60,266 bases of DNA from assembly GCF_001270265.1 (NCBI RefSeq), contig NZ_LGAP01000035.1, forward strand, positions 1 through 60,266, written 5' to 3'. Position 1 is the first letter of the stretch. Each line of letters opens with the position of its first letter. Below, in pieces: positions 42,463 through 50,692 of this stretch. The notes under the pieces were generated by a model. That model saw nothing but the letters and a program-made list of their open reading frames with translations. It made no database searches and was not told the origin of the DNA. The position numbers and the translations under genes were made by a program. The DNA comes from Ensifer adhaerens. GTDB lineage: Bacteria; Pseudomonadota; Alphaproteobacteria; Rhizobiales; Rhizobiaceae.

Positions 42463-43131
42463 TCACTTCCTTATCGGCCAATGCGCATCGGGGCTGCTCC
42501 AAGGCACAACGTTCCCGTGTATATCAAGCGAAGGCCCTTGGCCTCTCATCTTTGGACCGGTCCCCATGGGATGTCCATGTCCATGTGGGATTGGGTTATC
42601 TCGGTGGCCCTGCGGATTTAGCCTGTGATAGTTCGATCCGTTCGGGTAGAGCGTGTGCGTCTCGCCTGAATTTGGGCCGGGAACGGTGCTCCCTCCCGGC
42701 GGCTCGAACATGATGTTGCCCCTGGCGTCGCCGATGTACCGCTGAATGAGCAGCCCCGTGCGGGGATCCGTGATCGGGCCTCTTTGAAGCTCGCCCAACC
42801 GCTGCTGCAGATTGTCCCTGGCCTGCACGGAATAGGATCCACCCGGCGGCTCCAGAAACGCCTCGTTGCGGCTGAGGCGCCGTATCTCCCTCTGGAGTAT
42901 GCCGATCTGGTCGGCTATCTGTTGTTGGCTGGGTGTCCTCGCCGGTTGACCGCGCCGCGCCGGCGGCCGAGCCTGGGCAAGCTCTACCCCACCCCGCCGG
43001 TCTTGGCTCGCGCTTTGCCCCCAGTTCGGTAAACGGCTGCTCGCCTCCTCACCGAAATCGCGCAGCTCCAGCGCTCCGCCTAGGCCGATCGGCGCTTCGT
43101 AAAAGTCGTCGAAATCGCTGATCCGTTTCAT
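42463..43131 (-). CDS. Type-24-like polymorphic toxin, copy b
   Basis: A 222-residue protein, about 85 percent identical to the 45314 protein. The N-terminus (DFDDFYEAPIGLGGALELRD, then FGEEASSRLPN) is followed by a helical linker (residues 45-120) and a C-terminal domain with HTLYPNGSNYHRLNPQGH, HGHGHPMG and SPDAHWP; this histidine-rich end resembles bacterial toxin type 24 domains, predicted nucleases. Its ATG overlaps the stop of the portal fragment (ATGA), and its immunity gene follows two bases after its stop. Confidence 0.68.
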   Translation of the reverse strand: MKRISDFDDFYEAPIGLGGALELRDFGEEASSRLPNWGQSASQDRRGGVELAQARPPARRGQPARTPSQQQIADQIGILQREIRRLSRNEAFLEPPGGSYSVQARDNLQQRLGELQRGPITDPRTGLLIQRYIGDARGNIMFEPPGGSTVPGPNSGETHTLYPNGSNYHRLNPQGHRDNPIPHGHGHPMGTGPKMRGQGPSLDIHGNVVPWSSPDAHWPIRK

Positions 43132-43997
43132 CCCGGCAGTCCTCCAATATGCGCTGTGCTCAGCGCCGTGCCGCCAGCCATTTCGGCCAGGTTCTGCTGA
43201 CGTTTGAGGTTGAGTTCGGCGTCGATCTGGTAGCGTTTCAGCGCGCCGTTCTGCTGGATCTCCGCAAGCTTCGGCTCGCGCCCCATCTCCAGCTTGCGCC
43301 GCGCAGTCTCGCTCTCCATGCGGGTCTTCTCGGCGGCAAGCTGCGCCTCCATCTGCAGCCGCTGCATCGCCGCATCCGGCTGCTGCGGCTGCGTCGCCTG
43401 CATCCGCCGCTGGATGTCTTCCGGCGTCGGCTTGGTGAAATAGAGGTCGGGCGATTTCAGCCCCGCCGCCTCCACCGTCTTGGCAATGCCGTTGTAGAGA
43501 TTGTCGGGCGAGACATAAGGATTGTCCGGCCCGAGCGTCACTACAGCGCCGCGCGTCTCATGAGACGCGCAAAGGTCGCTGTAGCACTTTGAATTGCTGC
43601 ATGTTTTTGTCCTTAAATCCGCTAGGATTTAAGGAAACATGCAGTAGCAGCTTTTCCTGCAATTGCTGGATCATCTGGATCATCAGCATGTCGCGCTCGC
43701 GCGTGCCGGCGCCAAGGCCGGTGTTGACGGTCGCGTCCATGCCGGCGTTCCAGTGACGCGGATCGAAGGTCACCCATTGGCCGCGAAGCCGAACCGCCCG
43801 TGGCCGGTCCTGGTGCTTGATGACGAGGCCGAGCAGGCCCTTGAACACCCGCTTCAGCCCTTGCGCAAAGGTGCGCACCATCAGCTCCGTCTGGCCGATG
43901 CCCGCCTGCTCGACCAGCGCCGTCGCCTTCGCCGTCATGTTCTGCAGCGCGTCCGGCGCCATGCCGCTCAAGGCGTTGGAAATGCCGATGCGAACGT
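43128..43997 (-). pseudogene. Portal gene 3-prime fragment, interrupted by a RIME element
   Basis: The C-terminal 250 or so portal codons (equivalent to 45979-46731) are repeated here with few changes: MAPDALQNMTAKATALVEQA to the AHIGG-LPG end. Homology begins within a few bases of the stop codon of immunity gene c. A 107-bp RIME element splits it between QEKLL and MTLGPDN. It has no portal N-terminus and cannot make a portal. Confidence 0.92.
43541..43647. repeat. RIME1-like mosaic element, copy 3, inside the portal fragment
   Basis: A 107-bp copy in inverted orientation relative to 12650 and 41165. Comparison with the intact portal gene at 46381-46400 defines the insertion site, between GCGTCA and AGCTTTTCC, with a loss of a few bases. 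Confidence 0.85.
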
Positions 43998-44000
43998 TGT

Positions 44001-44393
44001 CTAATCCCTGATCCGCGCGCCTTCTTCTCCCGGCTTCTCGATCGCTACGGCTTTCGCCCGGATGGTCGTTTTGATGAATCCGTAGTCACTAATTTCGTCG
44101 GCAGCGCCCAATTCGATCACGATCGTAAACCTCTCGCCGTCGTAACCAACGAACTCGATGTTGCCGATCTCATCGTTCGGAATTCGGCCAGGCGGATCGA
44201 AGGAAACGTGATCGACTCCTTCGAAAACAAGGAAGCCATCGCGCACATTCTCGTCCACGTTCCACGTTCCCGAACGAAGACGCGATATGGAGTCGATCTG
44301 GATCTTGACCTCCTCCTTCCAGCCATCAAGTACGATCGCCTTGCAGGCGCGATCGCCGAGATAGATCGTGTTCAGGAAATCGTCGGGCTTCAT
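44001..44393 (-). CDS. Immunity paralogue c
   Basis: A 130-residue paralogue of the other immunity genes here (MKPDDFLNTIYLGDRACK; DGWKEEVKIQIDSISRLRSG; NIEFVGYDGERFTIVIELG). It has no own toxin: it is preceded only by a 31-bp toxin stub, so it is an orphan immunity gene. Its stop abuts the portal fragment. Confidence 0.7.
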   Translation of the reverse strand: MKPDDFLNTIYLGDRACKAIVLDGWKEEVKIQIDSISRLRSGTWNVDENVRDGFLVFEGVDHVSFDPPGRIPNDEIGNIEFVGYDGERFTIVIELGAADEISDYGFIKTTIRAKAVAIEKPGEEGARIRD

Positions 44394-44396
44394 CTA

Positions 44397-44427
44397 CTTC
44401 CTCACTGGCCAGTGTGCGTCAGGGCGG
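44397..44427 (-). pseudogene. 3-prime stub of a type-24-like toxin gene, copy 2
   Basis: About 31 bases resembling the toxin end (codons for DAHWPVRK) just upstream of immunity paralogue c, with homology lost beyond. Confidence 0.6.
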
Positions 44428-44441
44428 ACTGCATCACGAGC

Positions 44442-44849
44442 CTAGTTCCTGATCCGCAGGCCTTCTTCGCCTGGCTTCTCGATTGCCACGGCTCTCGCTC
44501 GGATCGTCAGCTTGGCATTGTGAAAGATGACGTTGCCGTCCTTCTGTTCGGCATAGCCGATGTCTATCGTCACGAGGAACCGCTCGTCGCCATTGGCAAC
44601 GAACTCAATATCGCCAATCTCTCCATTCGGAATCGGGCCTGGAGGGTCAAAGGATACGTGATCGACTCCTTCAAACACTAGGAAACCGTCTTCCACATCC
44701 TCAGCGGAGTAAAAGTTCCATGTCTCCGACCGACGTCGGGAAATCAGGTCGATCTGGATCTTGACCTCGTCTTTCCAGCCGTCGAGTACGATCGCCTTAC
44801 AGGCGCGATCTCCGAGATAAATGCTGTTCAAGAATTCGTCCGGTTTCAT
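44442..44849 (-). CDS. Immunity paralogue b
   Basis: A 135-residue paralogue (MKPDEFLNSIYLGDRACK, EDVEDGFLVFEGVDHVSFDP), slightly longer through a loop with GYAEQKDGNVIFHN. It is preceded by a 44-bp toxin stub and is an orphan. The start at 44849 is chosen by alignment with the paralogues; the longer MRT start is possible. Confidence 0.7.
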   Translation of the reverse strand: MKPDEFLNSIYLGDRACKAIVLDGWKDEVKIQIDLISRRRSETWNFYSAEDVEDGFLVFEGVDHVSFDPPGPIPNGEIGDIEFVANGDERFLVTIDIGYAEQKDGNVIFHNAKLTIRARAVAIEKPGEEGLRIRN

Positions 44850-44858
44850 CGTTCTCAT

Positions 44859-44902
44859 CTCATCGGCCAGTGCGCATCAGGGCTCTTCCAGGGTACTATG
44901 TT
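44859..44902 (-). pseudogene. 3-prime stub of a type-24-like toxin gene, copy 3
   Basis: 44 bases nearly identical to the last codons of toxin 45314 (encoding VPWKSPDAHWPMR) directly before immunity paralogue b. Confidence 0.75.
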
Positions 44903-44913
44903 GCACTGCCAGC

Positions 44914-45312
44914 CTAATCCCTGATCCGCGCGTCTTCCTCGCCCGGCTTCTCGATTGCCACAGCCTTCGCCCGAATGGTCGTTTTGACGGTGGTGTATTC
45001 GCCAGCCTCATCGCAGTGACCAAGTTCAATCATCAACGTGAAGCGATCGCCGTCGTAGCCCAGGAACTTTCTGTCGCCGATCTCGTCGTTTGGAATGCGG
45101 CCAGGCGGGTCGAAGGAAACGTGATCGACCTCTTCGAACACCAGGAAGCCATCCTCCACATCCTCAGCCGAGTAGAAGTTCCATGTCTCAGAACGCTTTC
45201 GGGAGATCAAATCGATCTGGATCTTGACCTCGTTTTTCCATCCGTCGAGCACGACAGCCTTGCAGCCGCGATCACCAAGATAAATCGTCTTCAAGAACTC
45301 GTCTGGCTTCAT
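44914..45312 (-). CDS. Immunity paralogue a, partner of type-24-like toxin a
   Basis: A 132-residue paralogue starting two bases after the stop of toxin 45314, the same spacing as between toxin b and paralogue d. Core pattern MKPDEFLKTIYLGDRGCK, AEDVEDGFLVFEEVDHVSF. It should be the cognate cytoplasmic immunity protein. Confidence 0.72.
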   Translation of the reverse strand: MKPDEFLKTIYLGDRGCKAVVLDGWKNEVKIQIDLISRKRSETWNFYSAEDVEDGFLVFEEVDHVSFDPPGRIPNDEIGDRKFLGYDGDRFTLMIELGHCDEAGEYTTVKTTIRAKAVAIEKPGEEDARIRD

Positions 45313-45313
45313 T

Positions 45314-45982
45314 TCACTTCCTCATCGGCCAGTGCGCATCAGGGCTATTCCAGGGCACTATGTTCCCGTCGATATCTATTGAAGGGCCTTGCCTGTTTCT
45401 TCCGGTGCCCGTGCCCATCAAATGTCCATGTCCATGCGGCGTCGGATCATCCGGGTGTCCTTGCGGGTTCATTCTGTGATAGTTCGATCCGTTTGGATAG
45501 AGCGTGTGGGTGTCAACCGGATTTCGACCGGGAACGGTACTTCCTCCCAGCGGTTCGAAGACGATATTGCCGCGTGTATCGCCTATGTATCGCTGAATGA
45601 GCAGCCCCGTGCGGGGATCCGTGGTCGGTGCCCTTTGAAGCTCACCCAACCGCTGCTGCAGATTGTCCCTGGCTTGCGCGGAATGGGATCCGCCCGGCGG
45701 CTCCAGAAACGCCTCGTTGGGGCTGAGGCGCCGTATCTCCCTGTGGAGGATGCCGATCTGGTCGGCGATCTGTTGTTGGCTAGGGGTCCTCGCGGGTTGA
45801 CCGCGCCGCGCAGGTGGTCGCGCCTGGGCAAACTCTTGACCGCCCCAGCGATCCTGGCTTGTGCTCCGCCCCCAGTTCGGTAAACGACTGCTCGCCTCCT
45901 CACCGAAATCGCGCAGCTCCAGCGCGCCGCCGAGCCCGATCGGCGCTTCGTAAAAGTCGTCGAAATCGCTGAGGCGTCTCAT
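45314..45982 (-). CDS. Type-24-like polymorphic toxin, copy a
   Basis: A 222-residue protein whose ATG overlaps the intact portal stop (ATGA), so it is translated with the virion genes. Domain order: short N-terminal segment with FGEEASSRLPN, helical linker, then the histidine-rich C-terminal domain (HTLYPNGSNYHRMNPQGH, HGHGHLMG, NSPDAHWPMRK). The type-24 assignment is from memory of the pattern. No signal peptide or membrane helix is present, implying delivery by the virion or another apparatus. Confidence 0.68.
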   Translation of the reverse strand: MRRLSDFDDFYEAPIGLGGALELRDFGEEASSRLPNWGRSTSQDRWGGQEFAQARPPARRGQPARTPSQQQIADQIGILHREIRRLSPNEAFLEPPGGSHSAQARDNLQQRLGELQRAPTTDPRTGLLIQRYIGDTRGNIVFEPLGGSTVPGRNPVDTHTLYPNGSNYHRMNPQGHPDDPTPHGHGHLMGTGTGRNRQGPSIDIDGNIVPWNSPDAHWPMRK

Positions 45983-48033
45983 CCCGGAATTCCCCCGATA
46001 TGCGCCGTCGTCAGCGCGGTGCCACCGGCCATTTCGGCCAGGTTCTGCTCGCGTTTCAGGTGGAGTTCGGCGTCGATCTGGTAGCGTTTCAGGGCGCCGT
46101 TCTGCTGGATCTCGGCAAGCTTCAGCTCGCGCTCCATCTCCAGCTTGCGCCGCGCAGTCTCGCTCTCCATGCGGGTCTTCTCGGTGGCGAGCTGCGCCTC
46201 CATCTGCAAGCGCTGCATGCCAGGATCCGGCTGTTGCGGCTGCGTCGCCTGCATCCGCTTCTGGATGTCCTCCGGCGTCGGCTTGGTGAAATAGAGGTCG
46301 GGCGATTTCAGCCCCGCCGCCTCCACCGTCTTGGCGATGCCGTTGTAGAGGTTGTCGGGCGAGACGTAAGGATTGTCAGGCCCGAGCGTCATCAAGAGCT
46401 TTTCCTGCAATTGCTGGATCATCTGGATCATCAGCATGTCGCGCTCGCGCGTGCCGGCGCCAAGGCCGGTGTTGACGGTCGCATCCATGCCGGCATTCCA
46501 GTGGCGCGGATCGAAGGTCACCCATTGCCCGCGCAGCCTCACGGCCCGCGGCCGGTCCTGGTGCTTGATGACGAGGCCAAGCAGGCCCTTGAACACCCGC
46601 TTCAGCCCTTGCGCAAAGGTGCGCACCATCAGTTCCGTCTGGCCAATGCCCGCCTGCTCGACCAGCGCCGTCGCCTTCGCCGTCATGTTCTGCAGCGCGT
46701 CCGGCGCCATGCCGCTCGAAGCATCGGAAATGCCGGTGCGGTCGGTCGCCTCCTGGTCGAGATAGCCGAGCATGGAGAAGGATTCGCGCGCCACGAACGG
46801 CACCGCCGTGTAGCCGACGGCGCCGCGCACATCGACGCCCTGGCCGACGCGGATCGGCTGGCCGAATTTTGGGTTCAGCACCGATTCCGGGTTCTGGATC
46901 ACGCCTTCCTGCACGATCGGCTGCTGGTTGTTCTGCCAGTAGAGGTTGTCGAGCGTCTGGCGCAGCAGCACCGTCTTCACCCGCTGGATCTCGGCCATGT
47001 CGTCGGTGACGGAGTTGCCCTCGCGCTGGTGCGGACGGCGCTCGGTGATGAGGTCGGCAAAGGGCACCTCGTCCCATTCCTCGTCTTCGAGCAGGTTGTC
47101 CGGCCCGGTGCCTCCGGCAAAGACCAGGCGGCGCAGCTCGGCGATGCCGTCGTCGTCGGCATCCACCTTCACATAGAGCTCGTAGTATTCCACCTCCTGC
47201 AGCGCCGTGGCAGTCGCCTCGCCATCACCAAAGACGTCGCGACGACGGGTGAATGCCTCGTCGTCGCCGTCATGGTCGCCGGCGACAGTAAAGCCCTCCA
47301 CCTTCGCCCGGTCATAGCCCATGGCGATCAGGTCGGAGCGGCGCATGCGCAGGTTGATGCCGGTGATCGGGCTGTCGTCGATCGAGATCGCATCCGGATG
47401 GATGAGGAATTCCTCCAGCGGCACCGCTGCAAGCCGGGTCGTGCCGCGCTCGCCGGTGCGGCGGATCTTCACGTTGAAGACCGGCTGCTCCACCCGCCCC
47501 GTCGGCAGCTCGATCGCCTCGACCGATTGCGACTGCTCGAGCACCTCCACCGCATCATCAGCGATCAGTTGCACCAGCGCCTGTTCGTCGAGCCCGGTAT
47601 GGCTGGAAACCTCCACTGTCTGCTTCTTCTCGTACCACCAGCGGATCACGCCGTTCCTGAGCTTCAGCGCATCGTGCGCGGCGTCCTGCACCGCGTCATA
47701 GCCGTCGCTTTCGGGAAAGACGATGTAGTTGATGTAGTCGGTCGCCTGTTCGGCACCCGCCTCATCGCCCTGGTTGACCGGCTCGTACTCGACCACCTTG
47801 TCATTGCCGAGCACGGTGCGGATCAGCGAAGGCAGCACCTTCTTCACCGCCGCGCGCACGTCGCGCGAAACCACCTTGGAACGGTTGCTGTCGGACGGCA
47901 CGTCCTTCATCACCCCGTCGTAATATTCCATCGCCCGGATGCGATCGACCGACAGCGCGTCGCGGTAGGTCTCGCAATCCCTGACGAGCTGGCTCACCAT
48001 GTCCGTCAGTTCCGGTTTCGTCATCGCTGCCAT
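45979..48033 (-). CDS. Portal protein, P22-like
   Basis: A 684-residue portal of the P22 family. The start MAAMTKPELTDMVSQL is confirmed by the duplicated terminase-portal junction, where the same ATG overlaps the terminase stop. The segment RNGVIRWWYEKKQTVEVSSH lies near residue 150, EEFLIHPDAISIDDSP near 230, and a long helical barrel at the C-terminus (KTRMESETARRKLEMERELK). It forms the dodecameric DNA channel at the capsid vertex. The 3-prime region is repeated three times downstream in decreasing length. Confidence 0.9.
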   Translation of the reverse strand: MAAMTKPELTDMVSQLVRDCETYRDALSVDRIRAMEYYDGVMKDVPSDSNRSKVVSRDVRAAVKKVLPSLIRTVLGNDKVVEYEPVNQGDEAGAEQATDYINYIVFPESDGYDAVQDAAHDALKLRNGVIRWWYEKKQTVEVSSHTGLDEQALVQLIADDAVEVLEQSQSVEAIELPTGRVEQPVFNVKIRRTGERGTTRLAAVPLEEFLIHPDAISIDDSPITGINLRMRRSDLIAMGYDRAKVEGFTVAGDHDGDDEAFTRRRDVFGDGEATATALQEVEYYELYVKVDADDDGIAELRRLVFAGGTGPDNLLEDEEWDEVPFADLITERRPHQREGNSVTDDMAEIQRVKTVLLRQTLDNLYWQNNQQPIVQEGVIQNPESVLNPKFGQPIRVGQGVDVRGAVGYTAVPFVARESFSMLGYLDQEATDRTGISDASSGMAPDALQNMTAKATALVEQAGIGQTELMVRTFAQGLKRVFKGLLGLVIKHQDRPRAVRLRGQWVTFDPRHWNAGMDATVNTGLGAGTRERDMLMIQMIQQLQEKLLMTLGPDNPYVSPDNLYNGIAKTVEAAGLKSPDLYFTKPTPEDIQKRMQATQPQQPDPGMQRLQMEAQLATEKTRMESETARRKLEMERELKLAEIQQNGALKRYQIDAELHLKREQNLAEMAGGTALTTAHIGGIPG

Positions 48034-48049
48034 CAGAGAACCTTCCGAT
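48016..48049. repeat. 34-bp direct repeat of the terminase-portal junction, portal-side copy
   Basis: Identical to 48941-48974. It contains the last codons of the terminase (RKVL-stop) and the first codons of the portal (MAAMTK). The 890 bases between the copies carry a plus-strand secreted gene and a minus-strand gene fragment. Confidence 0.9.
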
Positions 48050-48356
48050 TGAAACTCTAGTTTGTGTTTGCTTGCGTTCGCTTCGGCGGCAGTGCCGGCG
48101 TGAGGTTCAGGAAGAACAAGCCATGATCCGAACCGAGAACGCAGTATCGCCAAATCAGGCGCAGCAGCCGGTCGTCATTGCTTCGTTCGCCAGCGTTCAT
48201 CTGGATAATGTCGGCCAATCATGCGATATTTCCTGAGCCCTGCGGAGCAGTCCGAAACAACAGAAATGCCGGCAGTTGCCGGGCCGGGCCGAAACCAGGC
48301 TCTGAGCAGACAAGCCCGGCGGGAAGGCATCGCGGTCGGCGATGAAGGGGGACCTT
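48050..48356. other. Leader of the 48357 gene
   Basis: About 300 bases without a supported gene between the portal-side repeat and the plus-strand secreted gene. No LexA box with N7 spacing is present here. Confidence 0.45.
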
Positions 48357-48689
48357 ATGCGTGTCATGGATCTGGCTATTGCATCTGTCTTTGCCGCAAC
48401 CATACTGGCTTCGGCACCGGCGTTCGCTGTGGAGAAGAAGGCGGTGCCAGGAGGAAGCGTAGGCATCCGCAAAGTCGCGCCGCCGATTGCTGCCGGCAAC
48501 ACGCTCGAATGCGGGGGAAAGGCGTACAAAGTGAAGACCGGGACAAATGCCGGGACTTGCAAGCAGTCGAAGGACAGCGCGGGTAACGTTTATCAGGTTA
48601 TTTGCAACGACGGCGAGAACCATGCATCCGCCAGCTGCAGGACGGGCTGCGGGGAAACCTCGGGCGCCGGTGACTGCGATATCAAATAG
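48357..48689 (+). CDS. Secreted cysteine-rich cargo protein at the terminase-portal junction
   Basis: A 110-residue exported protein: signal peptide residues 1-25 (LAIASVFAATILASAPAFA), then a basic, glycine-rich part with six cysteines in the C-terminal 60 residues (LECGGKAYKV, GTCKQS, VICNDG, SCRTGCGE, GDCD). AAGGGGG precedes the ATG. It is the only complete gene inserted between terminase and portal and is on the opposite strand. Function unknown; a periplasmic immunity or lysogenic-conversion role is possible. Confidence 0.65.
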   Translation: MRVMDLAIASVFAATILASAPAFAVEKKAVPGGSVGIRKVAPPIAAGNTLECGGKAYKVKTGTNAGTCKQSKDSAGNVYQVICNDGENHASASCRTGCGETSGAGDCDIK

Positions 48690-48708
48690 GTGCGTTCCGT
48701 CGGGTTTG

Positions 48709-48915
48709 CTACCTCAGCTCCCGCTCAGCCACGACACAAAATGCACGTTGAGCGGCTGCAAGCGTGAGGCTGACGAAGGGCTGATCGTCCAGCTTGTTCC
48801 TTGAAGCGCTCTTCCGGGCCCGTTCAACCCAGGCGACGCCACGACGCGCCATAGCCACAAAGAAATCCTCGACGTGATCGCTACGTTCGGCGAGGCCTTG
48901 CGAGACCGGGCACAA
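48709..48915 (-). pseudogene. Gene fragment at the insertion
   Basis: A minus-strand frame with coding-like composition (AERSDHVEDFFVAMARRG, NKLDDQPFVSLTLAAAQRAF) and a natural-looking stop, but with no plausible start because it runs into the duplicated junction. It looks like the C-terminus of a soluble protein truncated by the insertion. Family not recognised. Confidence 0.4.
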
Positions 48916-48940
48916 GCGCTGTTGACGACCCCGAATCCGT

Positions 48941-48974
48941 TTTCGTCATCGCTGCCATCAGAGAACCTTCCGAT
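48941..48974. repeat. 34-bp direct repeat of the terminase-portal junction, terminase-side copy
   Basis: Second copy of the 48016-48049 sequence. Here the terminase stop TGA still overlaps a portal-type ATG (TGATG), preserving the ancestral junction followed by only a few portal codons. Confidence 0.9.
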
Positions 48975-50397
48975 CCCTGAATTTCCAGGCGGCCCCGTCG
49001 GTCTTCGCCCGGGCAAAGCGCTTCATCATCAGCGCGTAGCGGCAGGCCGAAAGAATGTCGTCGCGCTCCTTGACGATCCGGCCGTCCTTGCGGTGGTAGA
49101 GCCTGAATTCCTCGAACCATTCGCCGCAGGTGGAAAACACCTTGAAGCGGCCGGTCTGCATGCGTTGCAGCATGTCGGAGATCCCCGCCTCGACACCGTT
49201 GGTGCCGTCGTCGAAGGTCGCCCGCTCCTGGAGCATGGCGAGCCCCTGCCCGCGATATTGCGCCGCCAGTTGCTCGCCCGAGCCCTTGTCGTGCTGCAGG
49301 CCGTCATGCGGCCATGCCCAGGGCAGCCAGGGCCCCCAAGGTTTCAGCGCCGCCGCATGGATGATCGGCGTCGCCTCGCGCTCGCGGTAAACCTTCGTCA
49401 CATAGAAGACATCAGCATCCCGGTCCCAGGCGCAGGCCGCTGCGGCAAAGGGGTGGTCCCAACCAAAGTCGAGCCCGCCGATCTGCACCCAATGTTTTGG
49501 AAGCTCGAACGGATCGATGCGGATCTGCTCCTCGGTCACGGGGAAAATCCGGCCGGAGCCCAGCGTTGGCACGCCCTTGGTGCGCGCTTCCTTCTCATGC
49601 GCCGGATAGCTCGCGACGATCTTCGCGCGCTCCTCGGGCGTGTAATGCTCGGCATCGTCGATCGTCATCGTCACCACCGTCCTGTCGTCGGAGGGCTCCA
49701 GCAGGTAGCGGCTGACCACCGAGCTCATGCCCTTGAGCGGCGTAAACGTCACGGCGACGGAGCCGCCAGTCGCATTGGTGCGGGTGATACCCTCGAAATA
49801 GACGTCCTCCGGCGGTTCCTCGTCGAACCAGACATAGTCCACCGTGTTTGCCTGCCATTTGGCGCGGCCCTGTTCGTATGCCTTTAGAAGCAGCGTCGAG
49901 GTGCCGCCCGTCGCGTGGCGCACCGTCACGCTGTCGAGCGCGCCGGACGCGCTGGATCTGCGTGTCCACCCGGCAATCGCCGCCTTCGGGATATAGCCGG
50001 TGCCCCAGTCCTCCTCGTTCATCGGCGGGCCGACGAGCAGCCGCTGCACGCCATCGCGCGTCAGCTCGTGCGATTCCGAGCCGCCGATCATCACGATCGG
50101 CCGCTCGAAGCGTCGGCCCGCCCACCACAAGGGATAGTCGCCGGTCAGGTGCATCGCCGCTTCGGCCGCACCGGCCAAGGTCTTGCCGAGCTGGTTGCCG
50201 GCCATGAACAGCCGCTCGCGAAATGTGGCGCCCGCCTCGTGGAAGGTGGTCTGCCTGGCATAGGGCCGGTAGTAGCGCAGCCTATTGCTGCTCTGCCGCC
50301 GCCCGATCTCCATCGCCAGCTCCATCCGCTCCCTGAGCAGCGAGGAAAGGCTTGATGGTTTGGTCGAGTTTGCGGATCCGCTCGAGGAGTTGCTCAT
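48958..50397 (-). CDS. Terminase large subunit
   Basis: A 479-residue packaging motor. The ATPase half has the Walker A variant GNQLGKTLAG (about residue 68), Walker B VDYVWFDEEPP (about 186), and coupling residues after it; the nuclease half has GGLDFGWDHPFAA (about 315), with further acidic residues downstream. It overlaps the small subunit by about 115 bases; a shorter start at MELAMEIGRR is possible. Its stop overlapped the portal start before the junction was split. Confidence 0.9.
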   Translation of the reverse strand: MSNSSSGSANSTKPSSLSSLLRERMELAMEIGRRQSSNRLRYYRPYARQTTFHEAGATFRERLFMAGNQLGKTLAGAAEAAMHLTGDYPLWWAGRRFERPIVMIGGSESHELTRDGVQRLLVGPPMNEEDWGTGYIPKAAIAGWTRRSSASGALDSVTVRHATGGTSTLLLKAYEQGRAKWQANTVDYVWFDEEPPEDVYFEGITRTNATGGSVAVTFTPLKGMSSVVSRYLLEPSDDRTVVTMTIDDAEHYTPEERAKIVASYPAHEKEARTKGVPTLGSGRIFPVTEEQIRIDPFELPKHWVQIGGLDFGWDHPFAAAACAWDRDADVFYVTKVYREREATPIIHAAALKPWGPWLPWAWPHDGLQHDKGSGEQLAAQYRGQGLAMLQERATFDDGTNGVEAGISDMLQRMQTGRFKVFSTCGEWFEEFRLYHRKDGRIVKERDDILSACRYALMMKRFARAKTDGAAWKFRDRKVL

Positions 50398-50692
50398 CCG
50401 TCATCTCGCCGATCTGGTTGACATTGACATTCACGTCCTTCGGCATCAGCGAGGCCACGGCCTTGAGGAAATCGTGCGGGCTCTTTTCGATCAGCGCATG
50501 GATCGCGGCCGCGCCCCGGCTCTCCCAGGCCGAAAGCATGTCTTCGAGAAAAAGCTCGCCGAGCTTGCTGCGCACCGCCTTGCGCGCACGCGTCCGCGCA
50601 GGTGTCTCTGCCCCGATGGGTGTCCCCACTCCTGGTACGCGCGGCAGGAAGCGCCCGGTCTTCGGGTCCTTGGCTGGTTTGCCGATGCTCAT
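50282..50692 (-). CDS. Terminase small subunit candidate
   Basis: A 136-residue protein just upstream of the large terminase. The N-terminus is basic (KPAKDPKTGRFLP and RTRARKAVRSKLGELF), the middle helical (FLEDMLSAWESRGAAAIHAL), and the C-terminus helical (LLERIRKLDQTIKPF), the usual plan of small terminase subunits. It recognises the packaging site. Confidence 0.75.
   Translation of the reverse strand: MSIGKPAKDPKTGRFLPRVPGVGTPIGAETPARTRARKAVRSKLGELFLEDMLSAWESRGAAAIHALIEKSPHDFLKAVASLMPKDVNVNVNQIGEMTDEQLLERIRKLDQTIKPFLAAQGADGAGDGDRAAAEQQ

Noticed and set aside
46000-48060. 686-codon open frame on the plus strand opposite the portal gene
   Set aside because: It is the antisense of a clear P22-like portal gene; its composition (runs of R, H, L, Q) is that of a shadow frame in high-GC DNA.
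48170-48200. GTTC-N6-GTTC upstream of the secreted gene at 48357 as a LexA box
   Set aside because: The spacing is six, not seven, bases, which places the half-sites out of register for the known operator.
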